Shown: positions 48,101 through 59,639 of the stretch, piece by piece | Position numbering within the stretch: the stretch's first letter is position 1 | How the letters are laid out: each line of letters starts with the position of its first letter | Source of the DNA: Lingula anatina | Taxonomy: Eukaryota > Brachiopoda > Lingulata > Lingulida > Lingulidae | NCBI RefSeq assembly: GCF_001039355.2 | Contig: NW_019775494.1 | Location: forward strand, 7,939-69,938 | Reading direction: 5' to 3' | Length of the DNA: 62,000 nt | Made by a program: the position numbers and the translations under genes | The notes under the pieces: generated by a model | What the model was told of the DNA's origin: nothing | The model's input: the letters and a program-made list of their open reading frames with translations, nothing else | Database searches by the model: none

Positions 48101-50059
48101 TCCGTTTTATGCATATGCAAACCAGATTCTATTATGAGCAGTCTATTTGTGTATTTGGTTTAATCTCATAGTCAAGAAGGATAAAACATTATATTCAACC
48201 CAGGTCATTAAAAAAGCTGCTACATGTATTAATTACCAACAAATAACTCAACCTCGAGTTTAGAGACATTGTACAGTTCTTATGCTAGTAGTCATCTAGA
48301 TTACATGTCCTCAATGCTGGTCAGTTTTATTTTAAAAAAACTTTCAAATACATAAAAATGAGTATTTTACTTTATTTGGTTTGTTTACTTTGTTGCTGTA
48401 GATGTCTGCCAGTCTAGATATCTAGACCTACCCCTGGGGCACACTACCATCCACAGGAACTCATGAATCAATCTACAAATCACAAAGCCTACTTTGTTCC
48501 TGCCCATAACATTATGTGTATTCACCAATCAATACACCCCTCCCAGAGTGCTGCTATTATAATAGTTGCAGCTCAGAGAAGTTGTGATTTATTGATCTAC
48601 TTCAGGTACGTAAAATGCACACAGTAATGTTCATTAACAGACTGGTAAAACATAAAACGAATATAAAATGATTTTGTGAAGGAATACTAGGCAATAAATG
48701 TGATGAAAGCCAGACTTTGGGCCATTTTTGTTTTAGCATAATCATTGGCAACTAATTTTTTATGTAGGTTCATGTTGGCTTTTCTTTATGTTTACCTATA
48801 CGGAAAGTAGACAGTTTGGCTGTGTGGTGTTCTTTTTGTAAAAAAAAACTAATTAAAAAAACATTGAAAATCTTAATGCAGAAGTAAATAAATCTGACAG
48901 TAAATGAAAGCACAGCGTATGGCATGAGTAGCACTCTCCCCCCTCAAAAGCAATTATAAATTAATGCAGTGCATAAAAGAGTGCTGAGAGATTATTAGTA
49001 TTGATTTGGTGTCTGAAATAACAGTGCATAAACCAATTCAAAATGTGCTGTGTGATTGTTTTGAGTTAGTTTAATATTCACTTCCTAGTTGAAAAAATAA
49101 AAGCCCACCACAAGTGCTGAAAAAGAGCAGTTCATATTACATATAATGTATCCTGTGGTTGTGCTACTACAAATATCACTTCAGGGAAATGTGCAACACT
49201 CCTGTCACATGACAAGCATGTGACTTATTTAAAACATAATATATGGCACCCGTGAGATTATCTACCTTGTCTGGATTGGTCACCTGACATAGAACCTATG
49301 TCAGATTCTTGTGTTTCTTCGACTAAAATAATGCATAACAGTTCATATTTACATGTCCAGGTTATATTTAAAAATGTATTGTAATGTTAAGCCATAAAAG
49401 CCATACAAGAAAAAATGATAATAATATAGCTGAGCATGTTGTGATTTTAAATTTCTGAGATTGTTGAATATCCAGTACAATTCCAAATGAGAACAGCTTT
49501 TGAGGTATAGAGAAGTTTTTATAAATACAACCATACAGAATTTTATACAGAAACATAATGAATTAATACTCCTCATTGCGCTTATTCAAATCTTACCTGT
49601 TGGCACTGCTAAAGCAGTGGCAATTGTAAAAGTCACTTTATGAGCATCTGGAGGTAACGGTCCCTTTTTGCCTCGTCTGCGCGCCTCAAATACAGCCTCC
49701 CCACTTGCACGACTCTGTCGCCCAACACTGCTCTCAGCTTCGTCATACAAAGGGGACTTTCTCCCTCGACTTGAGCGACTTCCTGGTCGGCTTGATGCAG
49801 TCTTTGCTGGACTCTCTGGTCTGGACACAGATTCATCCAGATTGGTAGATTTAACATCACTTAACTGATCAGCATCCTTGACAGTTTCTTTTAGTGCACC
49901 TTCTTCAACAGTAATTTCCTCAGACACGATAACAGCTTTCTCAGAAGCTGTTTCATCATCTTTGATTTTTGTTTCAGTTTGTTCTGTTTCCTCTTGTGCA
50001 ACCTCAGGATTAGCACTGTCAGTATCAACTTCTTGGGATTCTACCTTTTCTTCTTCCAT
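36197..50059 (-). CDS. CFAP92: Probable cilia- and flagella-associated protein 92 (KIAA1257-like), 22 exons, 1,564 aa
   Basis: Exons (minus strand, 5' to 3'): 50059-49597, 49322-49266, 47808-47565, 47245-47100, 46626-46441, 46035-45792, 45106-44811, 44406-44221, 43810-43621, 43343-43231, 42792-42631, 42326-42114, 41707-41577, 41147-40987, 40615-40473, 40095-39914, 39570-39453, 39219-39026, 38536-38378, 37927-37712, 37382-36778, 36482-36197. Total 4,695 nt, in frame. Residues 1-150 are acidic and Ser-rich. 180-303 resembles the DUF4550-type domain (CEYYLMPDDDEPVRIDVV, LRIWDTKDK, DRPKAFKLP). 370-600 is low complexity and basic. 625-760 looks C2-like (NPMIIKVHSATNMPETPL, IKYQFYKQPW, GPPLEIGVHDRD). 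1270-1470 has repeated Trp/Pro/His-rich strings. No signal peptide or membrane segment is seen. CFAP92 is a ciliary protein of unknown biochemical role. The family name rests on recalled motifs, not a search. The upstream X-box match supports a ciliary function. Confidence 0.65.
45551..45808. repeat. Tandem duplication reaching the exon 6 donor of the CFAP92-like gene
   Basis: Two copies of about 130 bases (roughly 45551-45678 and 45692-45808) share TATGGCATTATATCATG, ATCCAAACAACAC.GCTCTTAT and CATTTCCTGGTT. The second copy includes the last bases of exon 6 and its donor (ATGAG|GTTTG, minus strand). In the first copy the matching bases read ATGATATTTG, so the donor GT is lost. Confidence 0.7.
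47809..49265 (-). other. Intron 2 of the CFAP92-like gene
   Basis: A 1.46-kb AT-rich intron after the 57-nt second exon. I find no further exon, repeat family member or RNA gene in it. Confidence 0.6.
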
Positions 50060-50580
50060 CTTTCTTTTTTATTCTTTTTTTTTTCCTGAAACATTAAATG
50101 ATACTAGTACTCAGTGCCATTATTGCCAGTGTCAGTAACCTTTCAATTAATATTTCCGCTTCTTAAGAACCCATATCTCAATCAACAATGAAACAGTGAC
50201 ATTCTTTTGGTACTGCATGCTAATAATTCAACATAAATGTAAAATGCTACGCAGTATAGTCACCATGCATTGTACAGTACAGTTGTAAATCTATGTGTAC
50301 GTTTACTAGTACTAGTGTCAATAATCATATTCTGCTAAATAAAAAAACATAGCCCTAGAACCCCTAACAGCAAGATTCCCCACATAACTCTCTTAGATTT
50401 CTAAGTTCTCACAGGGGTAATGTTGGTGAAGTTCCCCTACTCGAATAAGCCAGTGGCAAAAACAGTGGCTATGACCGTACAAGCTACCACTATTTTCTGT
50501 ACAAAAAATAAACCATACATAATTAAAACAATATTATTTACATTGATGCACAGGAACATTGTTACAAACTTTATACTTAC

Positions 50581-50880
50581 CAATTATATCAAATCAAACT
50601 ATTGAGTAGAAGCTACTTTTTAGGGGTCATCTTCTATTCATTTTGTCGAAACTTTCATACACCGCCTGTGACCCTACCACAGCTATCATGTAAACATCGA
50701 ACGTTCCGTTCAACAAAATAGTTCCCAGATATAGGTCGCATCTTTTCGGCAATATTACGTGCAAGTAGTAAAAGTTACATTTTCTTGTAATTTTATCATG
50801 TATTGGAAAGCTCTCGTCATTTTCAATAACAAACTTTGTAATCTTATATATCATGCGCAATAATTTACAACATGGGTGTT
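50581..50880 (-). other. Candidate 5' non-coding exon of the CFAP92-like gene with a 76-aa uORF
   Basis: A strong minus-strand donor (ATTG|GTAAGTAT) lies at 50580. A matching acceptor (ATGTTTCAG) lies about 25 bases before the ATG at 50059, so a spliced 5' leader is likely. Inside the exon an ATG at 50854 opens a frame of 75 codons to a TGA at 50627, ending SFDKMNRR. I do not recognise the peptide. It may be a regulatory uORF, or chance. Confidence 0.4.
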
Positions 50881-50886
50881 GAGTGT

Positions 50887-50900
50887 GTTGCTACAACAAC
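50887..50900. promoter_or_regulatory. X-box (RFX-binding) match upstream of ciliary gene
   Basis: GTTGCTACAACAAC fits the X-box consensus RYYRYY-N2-RRNRAC exactly. RFX factors use this motif to switch on ciliary genes. It sits just upstream of the candidate 5' exon of the CFAP92-like gene and about 15-20 bases from CGCGCCATCTT (minus strand), a YY1-type core-promoter motif at about 50914-50924. The two together mark the likely promoter. Confidence 0.55.
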
Positions 50901-51463
50901 ACAACATCCAAAAGATGGCGCGGCTATCAAGATAAGCCAATGATGATATACTTTCCGAAGTAAAAGCTGATGTTACAATTAATTATGATATCTGTGTTGA
51001 TAAAATTATCACATATAAATGGGAACATTATGATATGTTACTTTCAAAATGAAAAACATTGTCATCGAACTGATATCAGATATCAAGGAGATGACCCAGG
51101 CTTTTTATTGCGGGGGAATGGGAAGGGGGGTGAGGTTAAAGTTTACACTGCATAAATTACAGGGACAAATAAATTGCTTAATTTTTAGTGAAGGGAGGGG
51201 GGAGTACAGGTTGTTGTACCACCACACTGCCCCTTGATCTGCCCACCGATAAAGGGGGGGGGGGGAGAGGGGGAATCGAAAATGAAAATGTTTTTAATTA
51301 TAGCGTTTTTCAATATTTTTCCCGATTCTCTTAGCAACCAAAGTCAATTAACTTACTGTCAGTGTAATAGTTCTTTCAAACATTACACTTAATCATGCTT
51401 TCCCAATCTTCGTTTTTTATTTTACTTTATTTATTCATATACTTATTTACTTAATTTTCTTAT

Positions 51464-51467
51464 CCAT

Positions 51468-51534
<67 letters not shown>

Positions 51535-51535
51535 T
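51464..51535. repeat. (TTTA)n microsatellite
   Basis: About 18 nearly perfect tetranucleotide units in the intergenic region between the CFAP92-like and WxxW genes. Confidence 0.95.
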
Positions 51536-51930
51536 ACATGTACCCAGTTCTATTATTTTATTTTGTATGCGATGATTAACATAAACGGATCCAAAGGAGA
51601 TCATCTAACTCCTTTCACTAATGCTGTCTATTTTTCTGGCCATGGGTGTGGGGGGAAAGTGCCCTTTTTATAGAGGTACCGGTACTCCACTATACATGTA
51701 GGCCTACTAGTAGGGCCTACTCCCTGGCGTACGATCGTTGGTGCGTAGAGCAGCATTTTATAGGGACTATCAACATTTTTTTTACATTTGGTCTTCGTTG
51801 ATGGGCTTAATTTTTCTCTAAGGAGTTGAATCTGATTCAATTGTGCAAACGTAGAAAAAATGCCAAAATTGCCAATTTCTGTAGGCCTATTTTTTTTTTA
51901 ATCTTTTGCGCAATTTTATACATGTATTTA

Positions 51931-52122
51931 CAGTGGCGGATTTAGAGGGGGGAGGGGTCCTGACACCCCCCCCCCCCCTTCGATCTGGTCCCCTCTTGAA
52001 ATGAGAATTTTGACTAGCTGAATCATACATGTAGTTTAAACCTTACCAAATGGCACCGTTCTCCCTCTAAAATCCCACCCATCCGCGGACCCACCCTTCA
52101 AATAATGCTGGATCCGCCCCTG
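51931..52122 (+). mobile_element. hAT-like TIR element, family C copy 1
   Basis: CAGTGGCGGATTTAG at the left and CTGGATCCGCCCCTG at the right are inverted repeats. The flanks ATTTA/ATATA are a degraded 5-bp duplication. The interior shares TTCGATCTGGTCCCCTCTTG and TTTTGACTAGCTGAATCAT with the copy at 53234-53507 in opposite orientation. No ORF. Confidence 0.8.
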
Positions 52123-52869
52123 ATATAAGCCTACTACTATATACTATCGTATCCTCAGTATATAGCAAGTAAAAAAGCACAAAGATATCCATTTCATAAA
52201 ACGTGATCAAGTGCGATATCATGCAGGGAAACCCCACTTAACATCAATACAATGAACTTAGTGTTTATCTTTCATAAAAAACAGGAATAATGGATGAATA
52301 GATAACCACTACTATAGCTAGTGGACATAAATGAGCCCATTGTGCAGGGAAAGGAGCTGACAAAATGTATATATCATGTCAATGACCAAGACACTATCTG
52401 TGCAAAACTAAATGATAGTGCAGTGAATAAATAATTGACGGTAAAAGCTGCACACTTCTCAGCCTATAATCATTAAGGAAAAAAGTACTTACCACAATTT
52501 TAACGTGGTATCGGAAAACAAAGGTTGACCTATTCTTCTTTATGTCTCTCTTACACGATAGGGATGACTTACTCTCATATTTCTTTTAGAGACATGGGTG
52601 CTTGGATTTCTAAAAACAAAAAAATCATATGCATTATGTAATTATACACACACACGTTTAAAATTATGTTACAAAGAATGGTGCATGTTAAATAAAAAAT
52701 AAAATAAACGGAAAAATAAAAGAGAAAAAATAGAATAAAATTATGCATATTGTGTAAATGTCATTGGGTGTATACCAAACTGTAGTAAATCTGGCCCCTC
52801 TACATTCTTAAATTATTATTTCTACTCTTTTCCTGCAAAATAATGACGTGACTGCTAAAAATTATTTTA

Positions 52870-53989
52870 AAATTTCAGGTGACACTAAGATTAAGAACTG
52901 TGAATCTTAAGTTTATCTTGGAGCTACATTCACGTATGATGGTCGTTTACAAAGTGTACTAGATAGATAACCTAATGTAGACAAAAGAGATGCCATGTGT
53001 GGAAATTTGTCGCATTCGTGAACAAAAATATGAATTTCCTTTTTGGGGCATTTTTATCGGCGATCTTATACAGCTGCGAGACGCGCGGGTTAGGGCAATT
53101 TGTAAGTAATGTAGAGGCTATGTATATGATGGCTGTCAAAACTACCGGGCGTACGTAGCACGTGTCCTAACCCGATTTGTTTAATTGAGGCCTGTTTGCC
53201 AATGTTAACATCCCGTGTCACATCAGCCCAAAGCAGCGCTGATCCAGGAATATTTGAAGGGGGGGGGGGGGGGGTCCGTGTATGCAAGACGACCCCCACC
53301 CACCCTCTTGGCGTGAGGTTCGGGGCCCGCTGAAAGGCCCCGAAAAAAGGGCGTACGGCGCCATTTGGTACGGTTTCGAACTATGATTCAGCTAGTCAAA
53401 ATCCTTAATTTCAAGAGGGGACCATTGGTGTGATTTATTTTCCAGAAATCGAAGGGGGGGATCAGCCCCCCCCCCCCCCCCCATGACCCCCCCTAAGTCC
53501 GCCACTGCAAAGCTTATCCCCTAGAGAAGGGGGGGGGGGGGTAATACATTACCCTTTTATTTCTGTATGGGACTTCTGTGTAACTAGTAAGACAAAGGGC
53601 TTTAAATATATGACAGGTTTATTGGAATCTGCAGAGGAAGATTTGGGAAATGGAATTAAGGGAAAAAATTCATCAAAAAATGGACCCAAAACAAATTACT
53701 GTGTATCGAGAGTCAATAAATCAATTGCCAGCTCATGCACTTGTATGCAACCAAACCATTGATATCTCAGAGTACAAGAGGTTATATCATTCACACGTCT
53801 CCCCACTTCGTCACATAACCTGGCTATAGAGACTGGGCGATAGGCCCGTACCTATTACATGTACTAGAGAGGATACACCGTGTGTTTGCGGGGTTTCAGT
53901 GCAAACAGAGGGGCATGTACTGCTTGAACGCCCTCTGACTTAAGAACTAAAAGAGCAGTATGAGCTCTACTTTAATAGTGTATATGAAC

Positions 53990-53990
<1 letters not shown>
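52870..53990 (+). pseudogene. Decayed non-LTR reverse transcriptase, C-terminal part, split by a TIR element
   Basis: Pieces in different frames read like the end of a LINE-type ORF2: YLGATFTYDGRLQSVLDR (about 52910-52965), FVNKNMNF (53020s), CLIEACLPMLTSRVTSAQ (53178-53232), then after the inserted element PFISVWDFCVTSKTKGFKYM (53553-53612) and ITWL-stop-RLGDRPVP followed by PCVCG...EGHVLLERP (53814-53935). The last resembles the cysteine/histidine motif that ends many retrotransposon reverse transcriptases. Stops and frameshifts are present, so it is a dead copy. The end runs into a (GA)n tract. Confidence 0.6.
53234..53507 (-). mobile_element. hAT-like TIR element, family C copy 2
   Basis: CAGCGCTGATCCAGG and the inverted CCTAAGTCCGCCACTG bound it, with CAAAG on both sides (5-bp target duplication). 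It is in reverse orientation to copy 1 and holds long G and C runs. It has inserted into the reverse-transcriptase remnant, whose frame fragments continue on both sides. Confidence 0.8.

Positions 53991-53992
<2 letters not shown>

Positions 53993-54080
<88 letters not shown>
53993..54080. repeat. (GA)n microsatellite
   Basis: About 44 uninterrupted dinucleotide units at the 3' side of the reverse-transcriptase remnant. Confidence 0.97.
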
Positions 54081-54081
<1 letters not shown>

Positions 54082-54740
54082 AGAAGGCAACCTGCCGTCT
54101 CGTGTCAATTAGTATATAGTCTATTGCTCTCAGGACAGGTGTCAAGTGGTAACTGGTCTTAATAAAGACAATACGCCTCAATCAGCAACGCCGCGTCTCT
54201 CGTGTAAGGACACGTTAAGGGTCGCGTACATCTGAGCTCTCCATTGTCGATACACTTGACAGCCTTTAACAACAATGATGCGACCAATCAAATCAAATGG
54301 ACGGACTGTCCTGTGGTATGCTTGACTGAAACTCATTAATAGGCCTACAAACACCATGGACTAATTGTTTTAATGCAGATGAGATTGAGAGCCACAAAAG
54401 TGCGTTCACACTGGCCTAATATAGACCGAACACCAGAAGGCCCAAATTACGTAGACGATGACATTTGTAATAACCAATAAAAAACTAAATAAAATGATAA
54501 TTTCTTGATCTTACGAGTTGAGAGTGAGGCGTTGCTGAGAAGAGGATATAGCTCGGGTTGACACGAGTGAATCGGGCCTAAGCGTTATTTACATCATTTT
54601 GCATGCGCTCAATGTGAGCACTGTGTGAACGTGTTTTTACGGCCACCAGCATTCGTGTCGGATTCACATCAGAAGTTTATGGGGCCATGGCGACCGAATC
54701 ATCATCAACTTCGAATCAAATTCTTTGTCATCGAGGCGTC

Positions 54741-54748
54741 TATTTAAA
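54741..54748 (+). promoter_or_regulatory. TATA box of the WxxW gene
   Basis: TATTTAAA lies 81 bases before the start codon at 54822. An initiator-like TGACACTTC lies about 28 bases downstream of it, the usual TATA-to-start distance, giving a short 5' UTR of about 50 bases. A TATA-driven promoter suits a strongly, tissue-specifically expressed secreted product. Confidence 0.55.
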
Positions 54749-54821
54749 GCGAGCAAGGCGACGGTTTTGACACTTCGGTCCGGTGCTTTTGTTTGAGAAG
54801 ACAGACGCTGCGAGAGGAAAA

Positions 54822-56773
54822 ATGGCCATGTTTGCAACCTTGTTGTGCGCTCTTAGTGCTGCCCTGTTCGTCCAGGCGCAAAATCCTTCTTCTTATCCAG
54901 GTAAGGTACCTTATTTCAAATCTAACAAAAAAAAACTATTTATTAAAAAATTCGCACTCGTACAGTTTTATATTCAATATTTTTTTATTTGTTTAGCACC
55001 TTCAAGTATGTCTCCAATTTTAACAATTTTTAAAATATTTATTTACTTTATTTGCCACAGAAGCGTTCTTGATTATTCTTGGCACTTTCTTTGCAGTCAC
55101 TGAATGCTGCCAACTCGGAGACTTCATTGCTGACGCCATGTACTCCAACATCTTTTACCGCTGTGAGAACGCCGACAACTTCGGCAACCTTAAGGCCAGC
55201 AAGATGTCCTGTGCCAATGGCGCTCGCTCCGACGAGGGATTCGTCAGTGGACCTTCCTACACCAAGTACCCCATCTGTGGTGTCATTGACAAGGCTTGTA
55301 CCGCTGACTATCCAGGCCAGTGCTACAGAAGAGCTTCAGGTAGGCAACCATTAAAAATGCTGAAAAATTTGACGAAAGTAAAATCTCCGTAACAGTTTCA
55401 AAAATTGTGCCTACGAAAGTGGCTGTGTGTGCCAGAGTGTGTGCGTGCGGGCACATGTGTGTGTACGTGCTTGCTAATGAACGTCTCATTTTTATATTAA
55501 AGGTTTCACCTCTTGGGTGAACTTCGAGTCTCCAAAGTACGGATCCCGAGGTGACAACGAGCTGTTGCATGATGCACAGGTAAGGCCTATACATGTACTC
55601 TCTCTCACGTGTTCTTATGGTTTGAATACAGCAGCCTTGCAGTGAACTTAAAAATGAATAGTTCTTGAAGAGAAAGGGGATTCCAAAAAAAACATTCTTG
55701 CCACCCAAGGGCACTTTGTCATGGCCAGACGGAGTTTCCTGAACTAGCGTCAGAATAGTTGCAGATAGGATCATTTCCAAAACCGTCTTGCATTAATTTT
55801 TTTATAATTATGAAAGATGGTGATAAATTATCGCCTACATATGAGTATGAATAGCCTCACCTAAACAGCCTCCCCCTCCCCTAATTTTATACGCTAGCGA
55901 ACTCATTGGCGCCCTTATAAATTGAATTGTGATCTTGCTCTGAAACCATGCAGTAGAAAATACAGACACTAATGTAAAGATACTATGATTGTATGTATGC
56001 ATAAAAACGATTTCTGGTTGGGGTATTTTAAAACATTCTACATAGATAAATGCGTTTCTGGTAACTTTTGAGAGAGTTTTTGTGTGCTCGACAAATTAGG
56101 GATATTTTCTGAGCTAACGCATACATTTGGGTAACGACCCACCTTCCAAATACAGGGGATGACTGAACACGCACAAAAATCGCTTGCTAATTATTACTAT
56201 CGAATCCAGTAGTTTTCGTATGCTTTTTTTTTTTTTTTTTGAATTTTCATAATGTATTCAGCACACATGCTAATTTATCTCTAGGTTTGCCTTGTATATT
56301 AAAGACTCTTTGCACGATTAACAGTTTCAACTGAAAACGCGCTGATCTTATATAGTTGTCCTTCATGCATATCTGTGTACTTCCAGAGAATGTGCAACCT
56401 CGCCTTCCCCGGATCTGAGGTGAGCCCAATCATCGAATGCAGAGAGGCTAAAACTCAAATCCCATGGTGGGCCACCGGACAAAAGCTGGCCGTTGCCTGT
56501 GAGCCCCGTAAGGGACTCCTGTGCCTCAACAGCGACAACTACGAGGGCTGTAAGGATTACGAAGTGCGCGTCTTCTGTTCCCAGCCCACCCACAGCTATT
56601 ACACCTGTAACGCCCGTTCTTTGGACTACCGCGCCTACGACAACTACAAGACCTCCCCAGCATACGATACCAAACTCGACGAGACGCCTTACTACGGCAA
56701 CCTGTACCTGAACATGGCCTTCAAGTACGGAACCAGGAAAGCTCCAGCTCCAGGCCCTGTTGGATACTACTAA
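54822..56773 (+). CDS. Secreted cysteine-rich protein with WxxW domain, 4 exons, 261 aa
   Basis: Exons: 54822-54900, 55097-55339, 55503-55579, 56387-56773 (TAA). Total 786 nt, in frame. The signal peptide is MAMFATLLCALSAALFVQA, with cleavage likely after Ala19. Residues 28-107 are Cys-rich (TECCQLGDF, IFYRCENAD, MSCANGARSDEG, ICGVIDKACTAD) and loosely recall a chitin-binding type-2 fold, but the match is weak. Residues 108-197 fit the mucin-2/CILP WxxW domain: GFTSWVNFESP, IIECREAK, GLLCLNSDN, CKDYEVRVFC. The tail to 261 is Tyr-rich and ends PAPGPVGYY. The synonymous sites are GC-rich compared with the surrounding DNA, which suggests high expression. WxxW domains occur in gel-forming mucins and cartilage-layer proteins, so an extracellular-matrix or mucus role is inferred. 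Confidence 0.85.
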
Positions 56774-56901
56774 ATATACTTACTAGGGGATTTTTTTTTC
56801 ATTATAAAAATAATGAATGGTATTTAATATTTATTTCAAAATAGTCTATAATGGGTATACGATACAGTGTTTTTTATCGCTTTGATCAGCATTTACAGAT
56901 T

Positions 56902-56907
56902 AATAAA
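56902..56907 (+). terminator. Polyadenylation signal of the WxxW gene
   Basis: AATAAA 129 bases after the stop codon; it is the first clear signal downstream. Confidence 0.6.
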
Positions 56908-57715
56908 AGACCACTTGATAACCATTTTGTACTCATTTTTCCATGGGATAATAAATGGAATATATAAATTTATTTTCTGAGTGCCTTTCCTTTCTAAAAC
57001 AACAACAACAACAACAATAGCAACTACAACAACAACGGCAATAATAATAATAATTATTATTATATAAAAAATTATAGAATGAAAGAAATATAAAGAAACA
57101 TAAATTGGATGACCGTCAGTTGGATGATTCGGTGAAATGTGGATTGCGTTGGATCAAACGTTAAAGCACAACCATGCTTACGTCGTCCAAGTGTGTTTTC
57201 TCATCTGTAGCATCACATCCCAGTCACACACTGGCCTTGGGAACGAAGGCACTTTTTTACGGGAAACGTTTGTATAGTCTCTTGGACCTTTAACCTAAAT
57301 AATTCTGTACTTTAAAACCTTTATTAGAGACCAGACAATACCGATGCCAAGATTCTTCGGGCGTTTTGGAATGCTTTATTAAGGCGTCTGAAAAAAGTTG
57401 GGATATGTTTGGTGAATTCTTGGTGCGTGGTTAATACATGTATTTTGAGACATTTTCATACGATTTAACATTCTCAAAAGTTTCTGAATTGGCAGCAATA
57501 AGCACACTAAAATTAGGTGCAAAAGAAAAACCCTCGTTTAAATTCTTAGTTTAATCAGTGGTATATGTATCATTGGTTACTTCGTAAAACACGCCAGAAA
57601 CAGTTTTGTCTGGAAGTAAGCACATTTTTATTCTTTTATTTTTTTGTTGATCAAAACTTACCGTGCCGCATGTGAAGTCGATGAGGAACAATTCATTACG
57701 ACAGGAAATTCTTTA

Positions 57716-57776
57716 CAAATAAATAAATAAATAAATAGATAAATAAAGAAAGAAAGAAAGAAAGAAAGAAAGAAAA

Positions 57777-57855
<79 letters not shown>

Positions 57856-57856
57856 A
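57716..57856. repeat. (AAAT)n/(AAAG)n compound microsatellite
   Basis: AAAT units, then about eight AAAG-type units, then about 20 AAAT units, followed by unique sequence. Confidence 0.95.
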
Positions 57857-59639
57857 ACCCGGAGTGCGCGAGGAATGAGTGATTAGGGGGTAATATCCGA
57901 TGCACTAAATCAGTCCCGAATCTTTCACTTTGCTGTCTTTATTTTATTTATCTTGTTTGTTTAAAAAATTGAACATATCTGAATATGACGTAGATCTTAG
58001 GCATCTGCCTTTTGTTTATTCCTTTGAATTGAAATTCTATCCATCTATTGACAAGGTGTTACAGAAGAACTTGTTGATAAAAACCACAGTGAACATGGTA
58101 TTATCAAGCTACATATAATTATGAAATTACAATTACACAAATAAATTGATAAAGAAGTAAATACATGATGCAATTTGATACAGAGAGTGAATATATAAAT
58201 GTTATATCATAACCACTGTAACACCGCCGTCAGCGTTAACTCCGAATTCAGTCATCGTTCATCATTATAAGGTTCAACGCAATAGATGCAATTGTCATGT
58301 ACTGTACACATGCTTGTAAGATATATAATTCGCTTGTGTAACTATCATAGTCGTGTTTCCCCAGAATTAAATGCAGATTGCGTCAGCCTGGAAGACACCC
58401 TTGAGGGCATGGCATGATTGACCCGCCTTGATGGATACTCGAACAGAATTGCATCACTTTTTAGGGAACGTTGACTTAATCTTGCTGTGAAGTGTTTCTT
58501 CTTGGAGGATGCTTGAACTTTCTGATTGAACAACTCGGTATGTGTTAACGACCTACAGATATTATTTCTGTGATTTACGTTGTTTTGTCCAGCGAATCTT
58601 CTGAATCTGTAAAGCGATTTGATAAAATCTTTCAGGGATACATACGTTCTCATTATTTCAATTAGGTTGCTGATGCTTTTCTTGGTAAACTCGAAAATTG
58701 ACTTAATTAATGGTATTAATCTAACTTTCTTCTGAAAAAGCATAAATCTATAGGCATACTTTGTCCTTAAAAAGAGTGCCCTTAACAAAGAGGGTTCACA
58801 TTAGGCTCAAATGAATATTTTAAAGACAGTAGCTGCTTCTGGTTTAACAGAACATGCCCTCTAATAGCTTACGTGACAGTGTTTTTATTGTAAATGTTAG
58901 AAAATATTATATTCGATCCCAAAAAGGCAGCAGATCAAATCGTTTATTTATTTATTTTTTTTTCTATGCAAGGTCACGTTGGGTGTGCATATCTTAATCC
59001 ATGCATTGGCCAGTTGAACAGTGTTTCAATGTATTTCTGTATGGGATTTTCGTGATAAAACCCAATTTTCCTTGAGAATAAAAATAAATTTTTCCTTCTC
59101 ATGAATCATTACTCGATCTGCCTCTGGACTTTGATTCAACTTGTACCACTTCAGACCTTCGTTCATAATGAACCATAATTCATTTTGACGGTCGTGTCTT
59201 CTTGACTTTTCTTAAGAAAGTATCGACATCGAGTACAATATGTACGCTTTCGATAAACCTTAATTTGAGTCTTTAATGATATCGTTTTAAGGTCTGACTT
59301 GGGGGGGTTGGGGATTAGTAGATTTACAGAGTATTTTGGAGATGAAAATGTTAGTGGGTTTGGAGCATATTCAAAATCTCTTTAATTGGCGTGATAGTTG
59401 CTGGTAGCTTTTAAAAGATGCACAAATGCGTAGAAGCTGGAGCTGGAAAAGAATTAGGAATTGGGAAAAGAATTAGCTCATACATTTTTGAACCACGTTA
59501 GCCATTAGTGAAGGAAGTAGGGCAAAGAGTGGGAGTAATCCCCTGGTCGCTCATTTTTATCTGAATTCCCAGCCGCTTTCTTAGAATTTGCTTCCAACTT
59601 CGCATGATAATTGGAATAAAGCTCAAAGCTTAAAGGTTT
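57857..59639. other. Intergenic DNA without a supported gene
   Basis: There is a 147-codon open frame on the minus strand (58788-58345). It is basic, has no recognisable motif and no flanking splice or promoter context, so I do not call it a gene. Nothing else is seen. Confidence 0.4.

Noticed and set aside
53992-54181. Long Leu/Ser repeat protein on the minus strand
   Set aside because: It is only the translation of the (GA)n microsatellite.
58345-58788. 147-codon minus-strand open frame
   Set aside because: Basic, low-information protein with no motif, promoter or splice context. Length alone is not enough.
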